DNA of 64,000 bases from Nemopilema nomurai (Eukaryota; Cnidaria; Scyphozoa; Rhizostomeae; Rhizostomatidae). A program made the position numbers and the translations under genes. Shown here piece by piece: positions 25,201 to 46,200 of this stretch. Position 1 is the first letter of the stretch; every line of letters begins with the position of its first letter. Location: assembly GCA_003864495.1 (NCBI GenBank), contig ML133478.1, positions 1,353,606 to 1,417,605 of the forward strand. Reading direction: 5' to 3'. The notes below the pieces were generated by a model, which searched no databases, was not told the DNA's origin, and worked only from the letters and a program-made list of their open reading frames with translations.

Positions 25201-28200
25201 CGTTGTCTTTACACAATGACGACTTCTAATCTGGCTTTCTGGCTTCTCTAAAGTTTATCGGGCCTTTACTTTCTGACTCACTCTTACAGTTACCTCACCA
25301 AAGCAGCTTCAACGTTGTTCCTTCCCATGATCCTTATGTTCCCATAGCTAGAATCATATTCATAGTCAACTTGAATAATGTTCTCTTAATAAAGGTGGCA
25401 TTTTGGCATACCATATTATTGCCTCCAAAATTGAACCTTAAAGATACAGACTATAATTTCATTTGCGTGATACTCAAGAACCGTTTCGCAGTCTTCTGGA
25501 TCCTGATGCAACAGTTCCTTTTGTAAGGAACTTCGAAAAATCTGATCGGAAAGCTATCCTAGGTTAATGAGCTTCAATCAGCGATTTACAGTGGTGGGGA
25601 TTTGGCAGCTAGCAATAAGCGTTAGTTATTATTACTAGAGACAAATGACGTCATCTCGTCTTTTAAAGCATCCGGCCTTGCGGGTTGAATTCTCATTCCA
25701 TTTGGGCTCAGATCTATTTACGACTTGCTCAAACCGGATCATTTTCATTTTCAATCGGAAAGCCAGTGAGGGTTGGTCTTTTTCGAGTTCAGTGTTGCAC
25801 GCTTTTGTAAGAAATCTTGTTGACTATTTTTAGAGACTTCTCACCGTCCCAAAGGACTGTTTCCTCAAGTTATTTCACCGTCTCAAAAGAGTGTTATATC
25901 AAGGCAGTTTAACGTCTCAAAAGACTGTTATATCAAGGCAGTTTAACGTCTCAAAGGAATTACCAGGTTCAAAGGATGTTTGCCACCTTTGACTCCCAGA
26001 AGATTTGTCACCGTACATCTCATTAAAAGCAACAACATCGAGTTAATGGAATTCCTAGCAGCAATTTTGTGCGTATGCTTTATATGTTGTTTAGTGTTTC
26101 TCCAGGTAGACGTAGCCTGCTAATTGAAGGCATGTTTCCTCATTCAGGAATCTTTTGAGGCAGCAATGAACGCCCATTCTGCGATGTTAACTGATATGAG
26201 ACTACCTGAGCAACCATTCGGAATCGACTCGAGCGCCATGGCAAGGAACCCGATCATCCAACGGCGAAAGGCACCAGACCACGGGTAAAGCAGCTAAGTT
26301 CCTTCTATTTTCGCGCAAATCTTTTGGATTTAATTTATTACTCGTGTTGATGCTCTCAGAGAAAGTAAGACGTTCCCTGTCGGAATCGCGTTTTCTGGCA
26401 CATTGAATTGATCTGGCTTGAAGGTTCGGTAAGGGCGGACATGAAAAATCTTGAGAGGTACCATGTTTTGTTAGATGTCATATATTTAGTAGAGCGTTCC
26501 CTGACACTAAGCGACCTGTGATTCGTTGATACAGTCAAAAAAAATCCTCGACGTGTATGACTCGAGGTTAATCTAAGTTCTCAGAAACCACCGTTGTTTC
26601 ACTATCCAGCACCAAGCATTTTTGTTCAACATGAAGAAAATGGTTCTGGATATGGAACCCAGATAGAAGTGCATAGTATATCAAACATCCTGTTGTTAAG
26701 ATTTCATTCGTGAATGAAGTGAACTTTCTTTTGCAGTTTGAATTTCACATTTTCCATTCAGTTTTGGTGTCTTGCCCTCATAAGAATCTTTGATTTTTGT
26801 GTAATTTGTTTTCGGTATAATGGAACGTCAGTTGCTCAATGCTAACTATAATTTATCTGATAATTTATCCAATAATGGAAGTTTTGAAACTTCAATATAC
26901 ATCTGTCTATTTGTGGAGTCAAGAGCAGATATCATAGCAAATCTTTTATCCTTGTCTTGAATCATTAAAAAAGAACCGAAATTTGCTTATCCATGCAATT
27001 TGCTTTACATGTTTGCTTTATATAAAATTTTAATACTGGTTTCAGCATTTAAACATATTGTTAAAATGGTTTTCGTTAAGTTTAGGTTTTTCATCTCTTT
27101 ATTAACTTTTTAATCAACAAATGCTGAAATGATATGCTTCAGGAACTCTTTCTTTAAGGCTTAATTTGTTACACCAATCGTTGTCTTAACAATAGTACTT
27201 TTTCTCGATGAGATTCATGGGGTTTCAAAACCTTCCAAACACGCTGCATCGCAACAAAAGGTAAACATCCGGTATTACGTCATTCCAGGTATGAGTCAGG
27301 CAGCGCATGTGAGACACCACGGGTGACGTCAGAGGTCCGCAATGAAAGGGAAGCGAAGATCGAATCAATACGAGACGTGATTGGCTATTGTTACTTACCG
27401 CCAAGTTATTCATCTGGTTAGACTTGTTTTTTTACTACCGCGCTGCCTTGCTTTCTTGGATCAACTTAATAGAAATGCTTCCCATTAACGGGTGCTTTCT
27501 TCTTCTATTCTCCAATGTAAGTATATGCTATGGAAAGCCTGTCTTAGGCCTAAGTCAAGCTTAGAGCATGTCCCGAAACGTATACATGAACGAAACACAT
27601 GCGAGGAAAGATGTTTGATTTGTTCAAGGACATGATAAGAAATTTGGCTGGACTCGACAGCTCCGGTCTGCGAGTGTGACTGTAGTTTTTTTCGTTGTGG
27701 GGCCAACTTCGTGCCACAGTCGAGCTCATTGCCATTAGGTTTTGTACATGGTGGGCCTCGACTTGACCTTTCCCTTTGAATACCGGGCTAGAATTTACTG
27801 GGAACAGAGGCGTGGTCTAGAATGCGTCTAAAATCTTCAATAAGCAACAAAGTACGTCATTTCAGAGGTCCCCATTGCGAACTATCCTTTTAAAATAACT
27901 GTAAAGTACTCTTAGTGTCTCTTTCACAAAATCGTCACATTTTCTTATCTGGCTTTATCCAAGTTTTAACTTCTCGGTGTCCTCCCTAATCTCAAATGTT
28001 GAACACTCATCGGTCAATATTGACAGCTCTGAGAAAATCTGAGAGGATTTTTTGTTTCTCTGTTGTATTTTTCTCCTGATAAATTTTCGTCGGATTGTTT
28101 TCTGCTTGACGGGTTTTATAAACAAAGAAATATTAATTTGTTTTCCTTTTATGTTTCATTGCTAATCTGAATTCCCCACTTTTTAGTTACTTATGTGACT

Positions 28201-28688
28201 GTCTTTCTGTGTGCAGGAACAAGCTTTGAACACGGACTCTGTTCTTTTGCAATCAAAGCCGTGCAGATGAACCCCGGCTTGATACCACTGCAAAAAGCCC
28301 TGAAAATCGAGTCATTTAACGGTGAGTTTTCATAAATTTCACTGCCTTCCATGTTTGATCTTGTACGCCCCGTTTATTTTTGTGATGAGTTCTATACATG
28401 TCTCCTTCCAGGGCAACGTACTTCAACTTTCTAGAATCTTTCCTTCTTTCCGTTGTTCCCAAGCGGATATTCATAAATCTCGGGAAAATTCTTACACGCT
28501 TCCCCCTGAAAATTCTCGCAGTCTCTTGGTCTACAGTGAATACCAGTTGAAATCTCGCTTGGAGAATTTATCCTTAATATTACTGGTTTATTCAAGGTCG
28601 TGTTTTCATGGGCCCGGTTAACAGAAAGAGACTCGCTGGAAATCTGTCGGGTGTTCTCAGCTGGATGGCGGAGTCTTCAAACCAGTGA
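16292..28688 (+). CDS. MAPKAPK5: MAP kinase-activated protein kinase 5 (MK5/PRAK)
   Basis: Complete Ser/Thr kinase of the MAPKAPK family, acting downstream of p38/ERK3-type MAP kinases. Coding exons: 16292-16333, 17123-17196, 17969-18044, 18460-18554, 19009-19117, 21378-21467, 22624-22719, 23441-23521, 24179-24366, 24725-24845, 26148-26284, 27289-27416, 28217-28321, 28597-28688; phases all agree and give about 477 aa (human 473). Start is ATGGCGACA; exon 1 splices in frame to the kinase domain. Visible: Gly loop GSGISG (31-36), ATP lysine in YALK (K53), HRD in [11 protein letters not shown] (147-149), DFG at 170-172, activation threonine in [11 protein letters not shown] (T183) as in human MK5, then SPQ where most kinases have APE, also MK5-like. 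The C-terminal part matches MK5, not MK2/3: NPIIQRRK (nuclear-signal region), [38 protein letters not shown]. The 24366 donor is GC, not GT. Confidence 0.96.
19118..21377. other. MAPKAPK5 intron 5
   Basis: 2.3 kb intron. Contains a run of 14 G at 20597-20610 and short frames without domains (19139-19354 minus, 20117-20416 plus). The segments near 19155 and 20265 share a short, diverged inverted similarity (see findings). No gene supported. Confidence 0.45.
21925..22620. repeat. 31-bp minisatellite abutting a 3' splice site
   Basis: About 22 tandem copies of a 31-bp unit (TTCTTCCTTTAATG followed by TTTTTCGATGCTTTTAA), some 32 bp (CCCTTGAATG variant). There is a higher-order structure: the block from about 22016 recurs at about 22266 with an offset of exactly 250 bp and almost no differences over 200 bases. 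The array ends at the TTGCAG acceptor of MAPKAPK5 exon 7 (22624). No unit contains AG. Confidence 0.95.
25842..25957. repeat. Tandem repeat, about 35-bp unit
   Basis: Three to four copies of a unit containing CGTCTCAAAAGACTGTTAT and ATCAAGGCAGTTTAA, in the MAPKAPK5 intron between 24845 and 26148. The last two copies are nearly identical; the first is more diverged. Confidence 0.8.
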
Positions 28689-31422
28689 CATTAGTTTCTT
28701 TGCCTACTTGACTTTCAATAAGAAACCTAAAGACAATGGTGACCTCGCGGTGACATTAAACTCCCGGGGGACGCTGATTTAGGTTAACGCAATGGTTCAA
28801 GTCGGAACCAGACTGAGGCAAGCGCCTTCGTGCGGCAACTGTCCGTCCAGCGCATGTCCTCGTAATCCATGCTTATTGTAAATATACTAACACTGGTCAC
28901 CGTTGAGTTGGATTGTGGAATCTCGATTCCAAAGTATTTGTCAGTTTCGCCAATCAACCAGCAGCAGAGTTAGAATTTGCTCTAATATTGCTCATATACC
29001 ATAGTTAACAAAGAAAGTTTATTTATTTGCAGTAGGGGCCATGTCATTTTTTAGTTCAATGAAATTTCTAAACTAGTGTTTCCAGCATTGCTTTTAATTG
29101 TACCTAAAAAGCATGTCTAGAAGGGGCTCTCGCGTATTAACTAATGTACTTATTTAAAGAGACCCCTGCGGGGCTGCACGTAGATGTGAAACAGTGCCTA
29201 GCACATGCACAATAATAGCGTCATAGGATCTAATTGAATGTTAGCTTAATGTTGTCTTAAAACTTCATGCAGTCTGATTTTTTTCTAAGAATTTAAAGTA
29301 ATTTTTTGTTTTTCACGTGTTATAGTTTTTTCAAATTTTTTAATTCGTAACTAAAAAATAAATATTAGTATTGGTTGAAAATAATGGCAAAACAACCGTC
29401 ATGGACGCATAAACTGCACATTATAATTGTATAAATAATTCTTGTCATTTACCCTTGCTTTGTATTTGGGATTAGGTATTTGTTGTGAGAAAAATGTGAA
29501 CATGGGGACTTCTTCAAAGAACGTGAGTTTTACCAGCATTCGAAAGCTATCGTGCGACAAATGGTATCATGCTTGCCTGTTATGAACGGGAGAAAATTGT
29601 TTTCTCGGGAGCATTCAAAACATTGTGCAGGTTCTTACGTATTTAGAACAAACTTGGGAGGGAAGTTGGAAAATTGTTATAACTTGACTTTTTGGACAGT
29701 TTCAAAAGTATACGCAAGGTGTGAACAGAGGATCTCAAAGCAATTGAAATCATGCAACGATATAAGGAATTATAACATAAATATTCAATTGTGTGTATAA
29801 AATAACCTGTAATTATAAGAAAATTTTAAATTACACTTCTTAACAGAGAGTATCTAATCAAAATATATTCAATTCTGTTAAAATATACGTAAAAATCACA
29901 TCAATATTATCCTATTTAAAATCTCAAAGAAATGAATCACTAATAGTTTATTTGGAGGATTTGCAATGCACGTTGTTTTATAAGAAACAAAAACTAAGAT
30001 GACTGGTTCAGCGAAAACCTAGTACCATGACACTTGAATTTTGGATTAATATCTAGTTGAATATTTTGATAGAAACAGGTTCGCGATGAATACAAACATT
30101 TTCATTCGTAATAACTTCAATACTTCATAGAAGGATGAGTTAGCGATCCTAATATTGTTGACCAAACCCCCTGGAAATAATTGTCTGCATTTGTGTCTTT
30201 TGAATGACTAGACTGGCGGGGATTAGAAGTTATTTGCAAATGAGTCAGCTCTGAGGTCAGCTGTATTTTCACAAAATGAATGGTGGAAATGAAGCGTGGG
30301 AACACTTCGGAATTGCTTGGTGAACAAGCCGATCTGTTCTGATAAAAAACCATCACAAATAATCTTAGAGGAAATCTCCCGACCAAACCCCCCTTACCTC
30401 CCTACGAGAATCTTAGGAGAAAAGGGGAGGTTTCCTGGGTTAATTTCTTTTGGGTTCTTGTAAAATACAAGCGTGCATCTAAACCAAGATATAGAAAATA
30501 ACATCACTCTATGATTAAATGATAAATTACAACAAGTTGAATAAAAACAGCAAGAGCGTAGAAGGTGGGTTTGTATATTAGGCAACAGTATCTCGTTTTC
30601 TAACGGGCATTTATTAGTAAATTGAAACAGGATTGGGGCAAAGAGGGGGGGGGGGGATTCAACACTTGTACCGTGGGCAATTAAAAACAATAAACGTACT
30701 GAGAAAAGTTAATCAGACCCTTGGTCTTTTGTTTATTAAGTCATATATCATTTGGTTTGTGGAGTAAAATTAAGTCCTCGGGGTAATGTTGGTAGTAGTA
30801 GTTAATGGGCTAGGGGAATGTATGCTCGCGACAAGAAACCCCATAAAAGCCCGCAAATTTTGAATGGAATTATGTCTTTCATTTTCCAAGTCACATCTAT
30901 AAGAACTTCTGCAATAACATATCGCTACCAATCACGATGCTGAACATATTCTTTTAACGATGTAGTTTTCAGAAATATGGAATAAATCCGAAATTGAATC
31001 TATTGGTAATAAATTCAACATTGTTTAAAGGGCGAGATGGCAGCTATCCTAAATATTCGGGCATTTGGGTAAAATAAAATTTTTCTGGGATACAAATTTG
31101 TAAAATAGACCCAATGAAACCTATTGCCAGGAAACGATTCCTTTTGCACCGTAGGATACATAGCTGATCATTGGTAATAACAAGGATATTGAAAGTTGAT
31201 ATTCCCCTTTTCGAAGAATACGGCAACACGAGAGCAAAGGTTTTAAGTCGACAAAGCCTAGTAGTAGAATTTTGTTTATGAATCATCATCATAATTAGGT
31301 TACGATCTGACATTGACGTTACAACAAATGCGAGAACAGACTCTATTGCGCATGGTTTGTTTGAGTATACAAGGGCATAGAAAAAGGTTCATAATACTAT
31401 ATTTAGTCCAGTCTCTTTGGGG
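28689..31422. other. Intergenic, convergent MAPKAPK5 and CCDC62 3' ends
   Basis: Holds the 3' untranslated regions of both convergent genes. A run of 12 G lies at 30645-30656. Open frames at 29552-29800 (plus), 30117-30386, 30394-30690 and 31044-31313 (minus) have no recognisable motifs. No RNA gene or mobile element identified. Confidence 0.5.
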
Positions 31423-39752
<8,330 letters not shown>

Positions 39753-40071
39753 CCTCTTGCTTTAAAAGTCCTCTAAACTGTAAATGGCGAAGCAAAGGAC
39801 CAACCGTCCGTTGCTGGTGGTAGTTATAAACTTCAGGGCTCTATGCAAACAAAAGCGGGCGCCTAGGCCAAAATTTATAAACCATTAAAAAAACATATGC
39901 CCGTTCACTTGTAAGTAATACAGGTTGGCGACAATCAGCTGTTTATAAACATGTCACTTCGAACAATCGTGTAAGATTCCCTGGAGGCTTGGTCAAAAGG
40001 CACCTGCCTCCATTTCTTCATTTGTTGTCCTTTGTTGTTGCTGGGTCCGTCAATTGACCCGCCAATTTCGT

Positions 40072-40081
40072 GCGCATGCGC
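40072..40081. promoter_or_regulatory. NRF1 palindrome upstream of CCDC62
   Basis: GCGCATGCGC, the full NRF1 consensus palindrome, 320 bp upstream of the CCDC62 start codon and on the divergent side facing MFSD13A. A CACGTG E-box follows at about 40122. The surroundings are locally CG-rich in an AT-rich background, as expected of a promoter. Confidence 0.5.
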
Positions 40082-41068
40082 CTTTGGGATGTCTCAATGT
40101 TCTTTTCAAAAATAGGGACAATCACGTGGGTGACTTTGGGTGGATTAGAAACTGATTTACACGCTTCTCTATGAGAAACCACTTTATAAGGAATCTACAC
40201 GTAAAAGGCCGAAATATATAAAGAACTTATACTACTAAAAACGAAATCACTAAGGAACTTTTCGTTTAGAAAATTGTTTATACCTGCAAGCATGAAGAGC
40301 TAAAAAGCCGGTTCCATTCATTTGCAGCCAATACTCGCATAGATTGTTTGCTATTCGGGTGTCAAGTGCTTTATTGAGTAGTCTATCTTGCCCCTCTCTC
40401 TATTAAAAGTTAAGGCTTATCGATGTGCAGTGAAAATTAAGGAATTTTTAAGGAATATTTGGTATTATAATTTGATGACTCGAGGTCTACGAATAAGGAA
40501 CTTTTGGAACTAGGCTTTGTGGTAGGTTCCTTATAAAAAAGGGTGTATTTGAGCAAGTACTTCGTGGTACAGGACTTCACTTAAACACTTTAAATATGCA
40601 AGAACTGGTTCCGCTGATTCTAACTCTGATTTCTATCGGATGATAAATTAGTACAGTATAGCTTTTGCATGTCTAAATCATTTAGAAAAGAGATGTGATA
40701 ATTTGTGTCAGTCCTTTTTGATGAGGCTTTCTTGTAAAACTCTGGATATAAATATTACTTTGCCTTTGGTGATGTCTCCTTCCATTCTAAAATATAGGCA
40801 CATGTAATGTGATGTCATTAGCTTTGAAATATGAACTCTTCTCTTCGGCTTTAATAGTTAATAAAACTTTTTCCTTTGACGCAACTGTTTCAGATAGAAA
40901 AGCTTCGGTTTCCGTCTCGTATTTCAAGAAATAAATCGGTGTCCATTTAGTTCATTCACCAAAAATCTTGAGGATCTGCAAATTTGCCAAACAGATTATA
41001 GCTCAGTAAAATTAGAAGGGATTGAATTTTGAAACTTTTTTGAGACTTTTTGGAAACTGCATAATCTT

Positions 41069-41756
41069 CAGGGCCGGATCCAGCATTATTAGAAGGGGGG
41101 AGGGGGGGGGCGTAGGGATGACTTCTTTGAAAATTTGCACAAAGCATGGCCCTGATAGGGGTACAGGAAGGTCCAGGGGGTGAGGCCCCGTGAAACTCTT
41201 GACATTTTATCACTTCCTGCGGCCTTGAAATGTTTAGAATCTATAAATTTGTCTCAAAGAGACTCTTTCAGCGTATGAAAAACACAAGGAATACTAGCCT
41301 CTGAATATCCAAAGCATACGCGAACAATAAGAGTCAACCAAGTTGGCTCATATGGCACTTCATTTTAGGTTTATAACAAGAATTAGCCAGCCACAGCCCC
41401 AGCGTATCTGCTAGCGACAGACTGCTTACAATCGGGTGAAAAAAAACCCGGAGAAAATTTATATCGTCTACTGTTAATCTTGAGATTTTTCAGCAAAACA
41501 AAAATATAAATACGAGCCATAAGTATAACAATGAAAGTCTCATATCGTACATTCTATTGAGGTTCAGAGAAGATTGTGATGTATAAAAAACATCCAATAT
41601 TAATGTTCTGCTCCATTGTGTTACAGCAGGGGAGGGGTCCATCGCCAACACCTTCAATCTATATCCAAGCTAGCACAAAACCCAGTGTAAAATAAATCAT
41701 TTATCTTCAAAAGTATGGGGCGTACTCTCCTTACACCCTCTTTAGATCCGACCCTG
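41069..41756. mobile_element. Candidate non-autonomous hAT-like element
   Basis: Left end CAGGGCCGGATCCAGC at 41069 and right end TTTAGATCCGACCCTG ending 41756, whose complement is CAGGGTCGGATCTAAA: imperfect terminal inverted repeats of about 16 bp starting CAGGG, the usual hAT form. The flanking 8-mers (ATAATCTT, TTCCTCTT) agree at 5 of 8 places, so a target duplication is not convincing. The inside has G-rich tracts (41095-41110) and no transposase. Confidence 0.35.
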
Positions 41757-43282
41757 TTCCTCTTCTTTGCTTTTCAATCTGCATCCAAACCAGTTTGAAT
41801 TCGAGCGTGAGGCTCCACAGTTAGTTCTCTTGAAATGAATTTTCACGAAACGAGAGTCTTTAAAGAGCACTGAAATTGTTTGCAATATGCCAACGTAAGA
41901 GTGTGATGTCCTCATTGAGTAATTTGTTATTGCTCTAGTGCTGTTTGGCAACATAGGCCCTAACGGCTCAAGCAGTTGATACAAAACCCTGAACCACCTC
42001 CAAGTTCCAAGTGTAGACAAAGCCTGTTGAACAATGTCCAGTTATACTTCATGCTCATAAAAGCTACGTGCTAAAGAAATGATCATTTGTTAATATTCTT
42101 ATATCCAACTTAAATCAAAAGAAACATTTTCATTCCCTAACACTTTATTATTAGTTCCTCGCAATCAACAGACAAATTTTGGTTATCGTTTCATTTGCTA
42201 TCATACGAACTTGGTTGTATTTATTTTGCAATCGTATTAATTTGCACTTATTGCTGATTTAAGTTAAATCGACTCAACTCTAAATGTACATCTGGATATC
42301 ATTTGGATACAATGACATTTGCCTTTTCGAAGTCCTACACTTTGTTAATCCGATTTGTAGCAACAAAGACTTGTGGTTGGACATTTTCTGTAATTTTGTA
42401 CCTATCTCCGCTAGGTTTGAATTAATAGAAGCTTAATCATACGTATTTATATTAATAATTAATATTCATCGGTGTTTCAAGAATTTTATTTTTGCCAAAT
42501 GATTCCTTTTAAAATTGAAATGAAATATTGCTTTATTGAGGACAATTGGTCCTGTTTATTCTTAACGTCATAATCTAACGTAATTTAGTGCAAAACACCA
42601 CCACAGTGCCTATCAGCTAAAATATTTGGTCCTAGCTTAACTTCTACGTCAAACCCTATCTTTTTTCTCGCAACTTATATCAGAAATTTCAAATAAGGAA
42701 TTTGAGCTTGTTTAAATTTCACTTGCGCGTAGTCCTGAATTTATTTATTTACTACTTAAACTAAATATCAAGCATACCTCGTTTGCATAGAATTTACTTT
42801 CTTCGTATCTGAAAATCTCTTTGCTTTCTGACCCTCTATCTTTAAAACCCAAAAGGGTATTAAGCATGGATAGTCAAGAAGATCTTTTTCTAAATTTCAT
42901 TATTATGTTATATATTGTCATATTGTTATTATTATATTACATATAGTCTTGTTTTTATTTCGTTCTATTTTATTTAAGTCGTGCTATATATTACTGTTGA
43001 TATTCAAACCTAAATTTGTCTGCCAACCATATATTGTAATTAATCAATTTTATGTTGAAAAAATATTTTTGAGTTTGTATTTCACCTGAAACCCTCCCAT
43101 TGAATTGACTTTTTCTTAACGACCTCAACGCACGAATTTGTGATGAAAAGAATGTAATAAATTTGTTTGTTAAATTGTATTAGTAAATTTTATTATTGCT
43201 ATGTTTCTTATAAAATTGCGTTACATTCATCAACATTATTAATTATTCATGAATTATTCATTCTTTTTAGCAACAATTCTGC

Positions 43283-46200
43283 ATGGCTTGCCTGGTTGGC
43301 AAGGACACGAAAAAGAGGCTGGAAGAAAGGTGTGTGCAAATTGAAGATTGCTGGAAAAAGGCAACGATGGTTTTGCAGAAGAATGCTGTGGCATATTCTG
43401 CCACAACAGTTGCTGCAGCTTTGATGAATTCCGTGTTTCAGTTCTATTATGTCAACATTTTCCTAAATGTCTACCAGTATGTATCCTTGCGTATTTCTTT
43501 TACACGACAGTGTTTGTTTTCAATTTAATATGGTTGTCAAAGAAGTGGCAAACAACAACCTCTCGATTATCGTCTAAAATATACCGAAGACTGGATAAAA
43601 GTCAACAGAAGTTTCTTATCAATTTGCGGTGTAATTAAGCGTGAACCCCTGCTTATTTAACAGACAAATCAAAGTTCTATTTAAACGCCCCCTTTGCGAA
43701 TCAATATTTTGTTCTCGAGATGATCACGCGAGAGCCTTGATCTTGTCAACTCTAATCAACAACGGGTGTAATTATTTTTGCATAAGAAGTGTGGTTGGTT
43801 TATGTAAGTTTTTGAGGTATGCCATGAATCATTAATGTTATACTAGACTATAAGTCAATAGAACTTAATAATTTAAAATGGGCCTTGCATGCTGACATTT
43901 GATTTCTGAAATATATAGGTGCTGTCAGGAAATTAAATTCATTTCAACAACAGTTATTCTTTTTATAAGCAATCTAACGGGTTTTTTCTTCATCCTTTTC
44001 TCGAAATTGTTCTTGAATCATCAGGATTTTTCAAAGTTCATTCATAGAATTAAGCAACGTTTTATTCAGAATAATACAGGTCTAGAGTGTGTTAAACACC
44101 AATGGTGGAAATTTAGCTTGTTGTCATGGTTCTGCTCAGTGGGGCTACTCATTCTGCCATAGTCAATAGAAAAAACTGTGTGCTCCGTCTTAGAACCATC
44201 TCAAGTTTATTTATGTTCCTTGCTGTGTGTGGATGGAACCTGTGTGATTTGTACCAATATTTCTCCTAATCAAATCCTCTTATCAAAGTTTCATGGCTCT
44301 TACATTTTTTGTTTTGTTAAGCTTTCACAGGCCATGCCTTTAGTACATAAACATAAAAAGGCATTATCATTAAACTTTGCTAAAAAAGAATCTTACATTA
44401 TATAGTTCAATTTTTTTAAAAAATTTTCCAAGACAAATTGAAATTGTTATCATTAAGTAGGTTTGCAGTGAATTGAACAATATTGGTCACTTGAATTATT
44501 ACAGTTAATTAAGTAGTCTTTGGTAATGCATTTGCTGTCTTTACTTGCAAATATCCTTAAGTAAAATTCCAAAATATGGGTTTGAAGTATGTTTGCTTGA
44601 GTTTTTTATTGCTTATCATTTGCCTTTTGTTGATTCCTCAGCAAATGATCAGGATTTGTCAAGATTTTGTAGGAATATAGAGAGTGCGGAAAAATAACCG
44701 TCACAAGTGGGACTCAAACTCACAACCCTTGACTTTGTAAGAAATCCTGTTGCCTTGACCTTTTCAAGATTTGGTCTAAAAATTAAGCTATGTTATTTTA
44801 CAGCATTTTGGTTTTTCATTTCAGCATCACACCGTATTGGTTTAATCGAGCTCAAATTGTTTATCTTATATGGAATGCTATAAATGATCCTTTGTTTGGC
44901 TATCTTCAGGTAAATATTTTATTTGAACGATTTGAAAATTTATATTAATATCTTATCTGATAATTTATATCTTTTCATATATCATATGCTGGACTATTTG
45001 AAAACATTGCAAGTCTCCTACAGATTGATTTAGGTTGCTTAATCTCTCTTTGTAATGGTGTATGCACTTGGCATTATATTGGAAGCATAAATTATATTTT
45101 TTTAATATTAGATCTACAAATGCATATTCTTGACCTTGTCACTAAAGCACTTTGATAACATAACAGGAACTGACCAATATTGGTTTTCAATACCTAAGTC
45201 TACAATTGATTGTTGTTTGTTATATCTCAAATTATTAATTTGTTTTAATCATTTACTATTATTTATGTCTCCTAAAATATTTCTTTTTCATAGGATCACT
45301 CAAATATACCATTTTTAAAGCATAGAAGACTCAATATCCTCTATGGAGCACCACTCTTTGCACTAAGGTAATTTCTGATTGTTAATTGCTGTTGGTCACA
45401 TCTTTTGGGAGCCAGAGGGCAGAGGTCATAATTCTAAAGTGATATTTCTCTTTTAGATGCTTTAGCATTGTGTTAAACAACAAATTTTGATCTTAGAAGA
45501 AATTATTTGCCATTTTGATTCTTTTGCAGTTTTCTTCTTCCTTGGTTTGGTTGGGCTGGAAAAGATAGCCCACCTTGGGTGACAGGACTTCATCTTATTG
45601 TTTCACTTTGTTTCTATGATGGAATGTTTACATTCGGTATGCACTTAATGAAACTTTATGATGATCACTTATGCCCTTATTAACTTTTTTGAGTGATTTC
45701 TGTTTTAGATGAGTGTTTGTTCCCTCACAAAGTAGAAACTAGACTTTTGAGTTAAATGTTAAATGGACCTTTGAGACCCTTTTGCTTTCCATCAAAAGGG
45801 AAATTGCAGTGTGGTGTAAATGAATATTATAAATGCAAAGATAAATGATCTGGGAATATTGTTTTAAATAGTTTGATGATAAAATAGCTTATTATTATTA
45901 AAGCACAACAATATGATTTCTTCTAGCCTTCAGTTTCTCTGCACTTTATATTATTAATATTGAGAGCTAATATTTTATCAATATTGCTTAGTGGTTTATT
46001 CTGATCTCTAATTTTTTTGTAGTTGTACTTGCACAATGTAGTCTGTTTGCTGAAATATCAACAGTACAAGAAGAAAAAGAAACTGTCCTTCAATATAGGT
46101 ATGTGAATACCACAACCAAGGATTGAATGTTGTATTTGTTACCAAGCGATTTTGTTGTCAGATCTCCATGTAAGTAGTATTGGTGACACTTTTTACTTCC

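Larger units (their letters stand above)
39753..43282. other. Intergenic between divergent CCDC62 and MFSD13A
   Basis: Contains the CCDC62 promoter and, since MFSD13A coding begins 12 bases after an acceptor (TTTTTAG, 43270), at least one upstream non-coding MFSD13A exon not located here. Also the candidate inverted-repeat element at 41069-41756. Open frames at 40956-41213 and 41742-42020 (minus) are unrecognised. Confidence 0.45.

Noticed and set aside
26535..26566. 32-nt mini-exon between MK5 exons 11 and 13
   Set aside because: Phase fits, but the exon at 27289-27416 also fits and carries the expected MK5 motif ([14 protein letters not shown]).
28600..28782. 60-aa frame [11 protein letters not shown]...
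   Set aside because: Overlaps the true last MAPKAPK5 exon (28597-28688) in the wrong frame; the frame giving VNRKRLAG and the stop at 28686 matches MK5.
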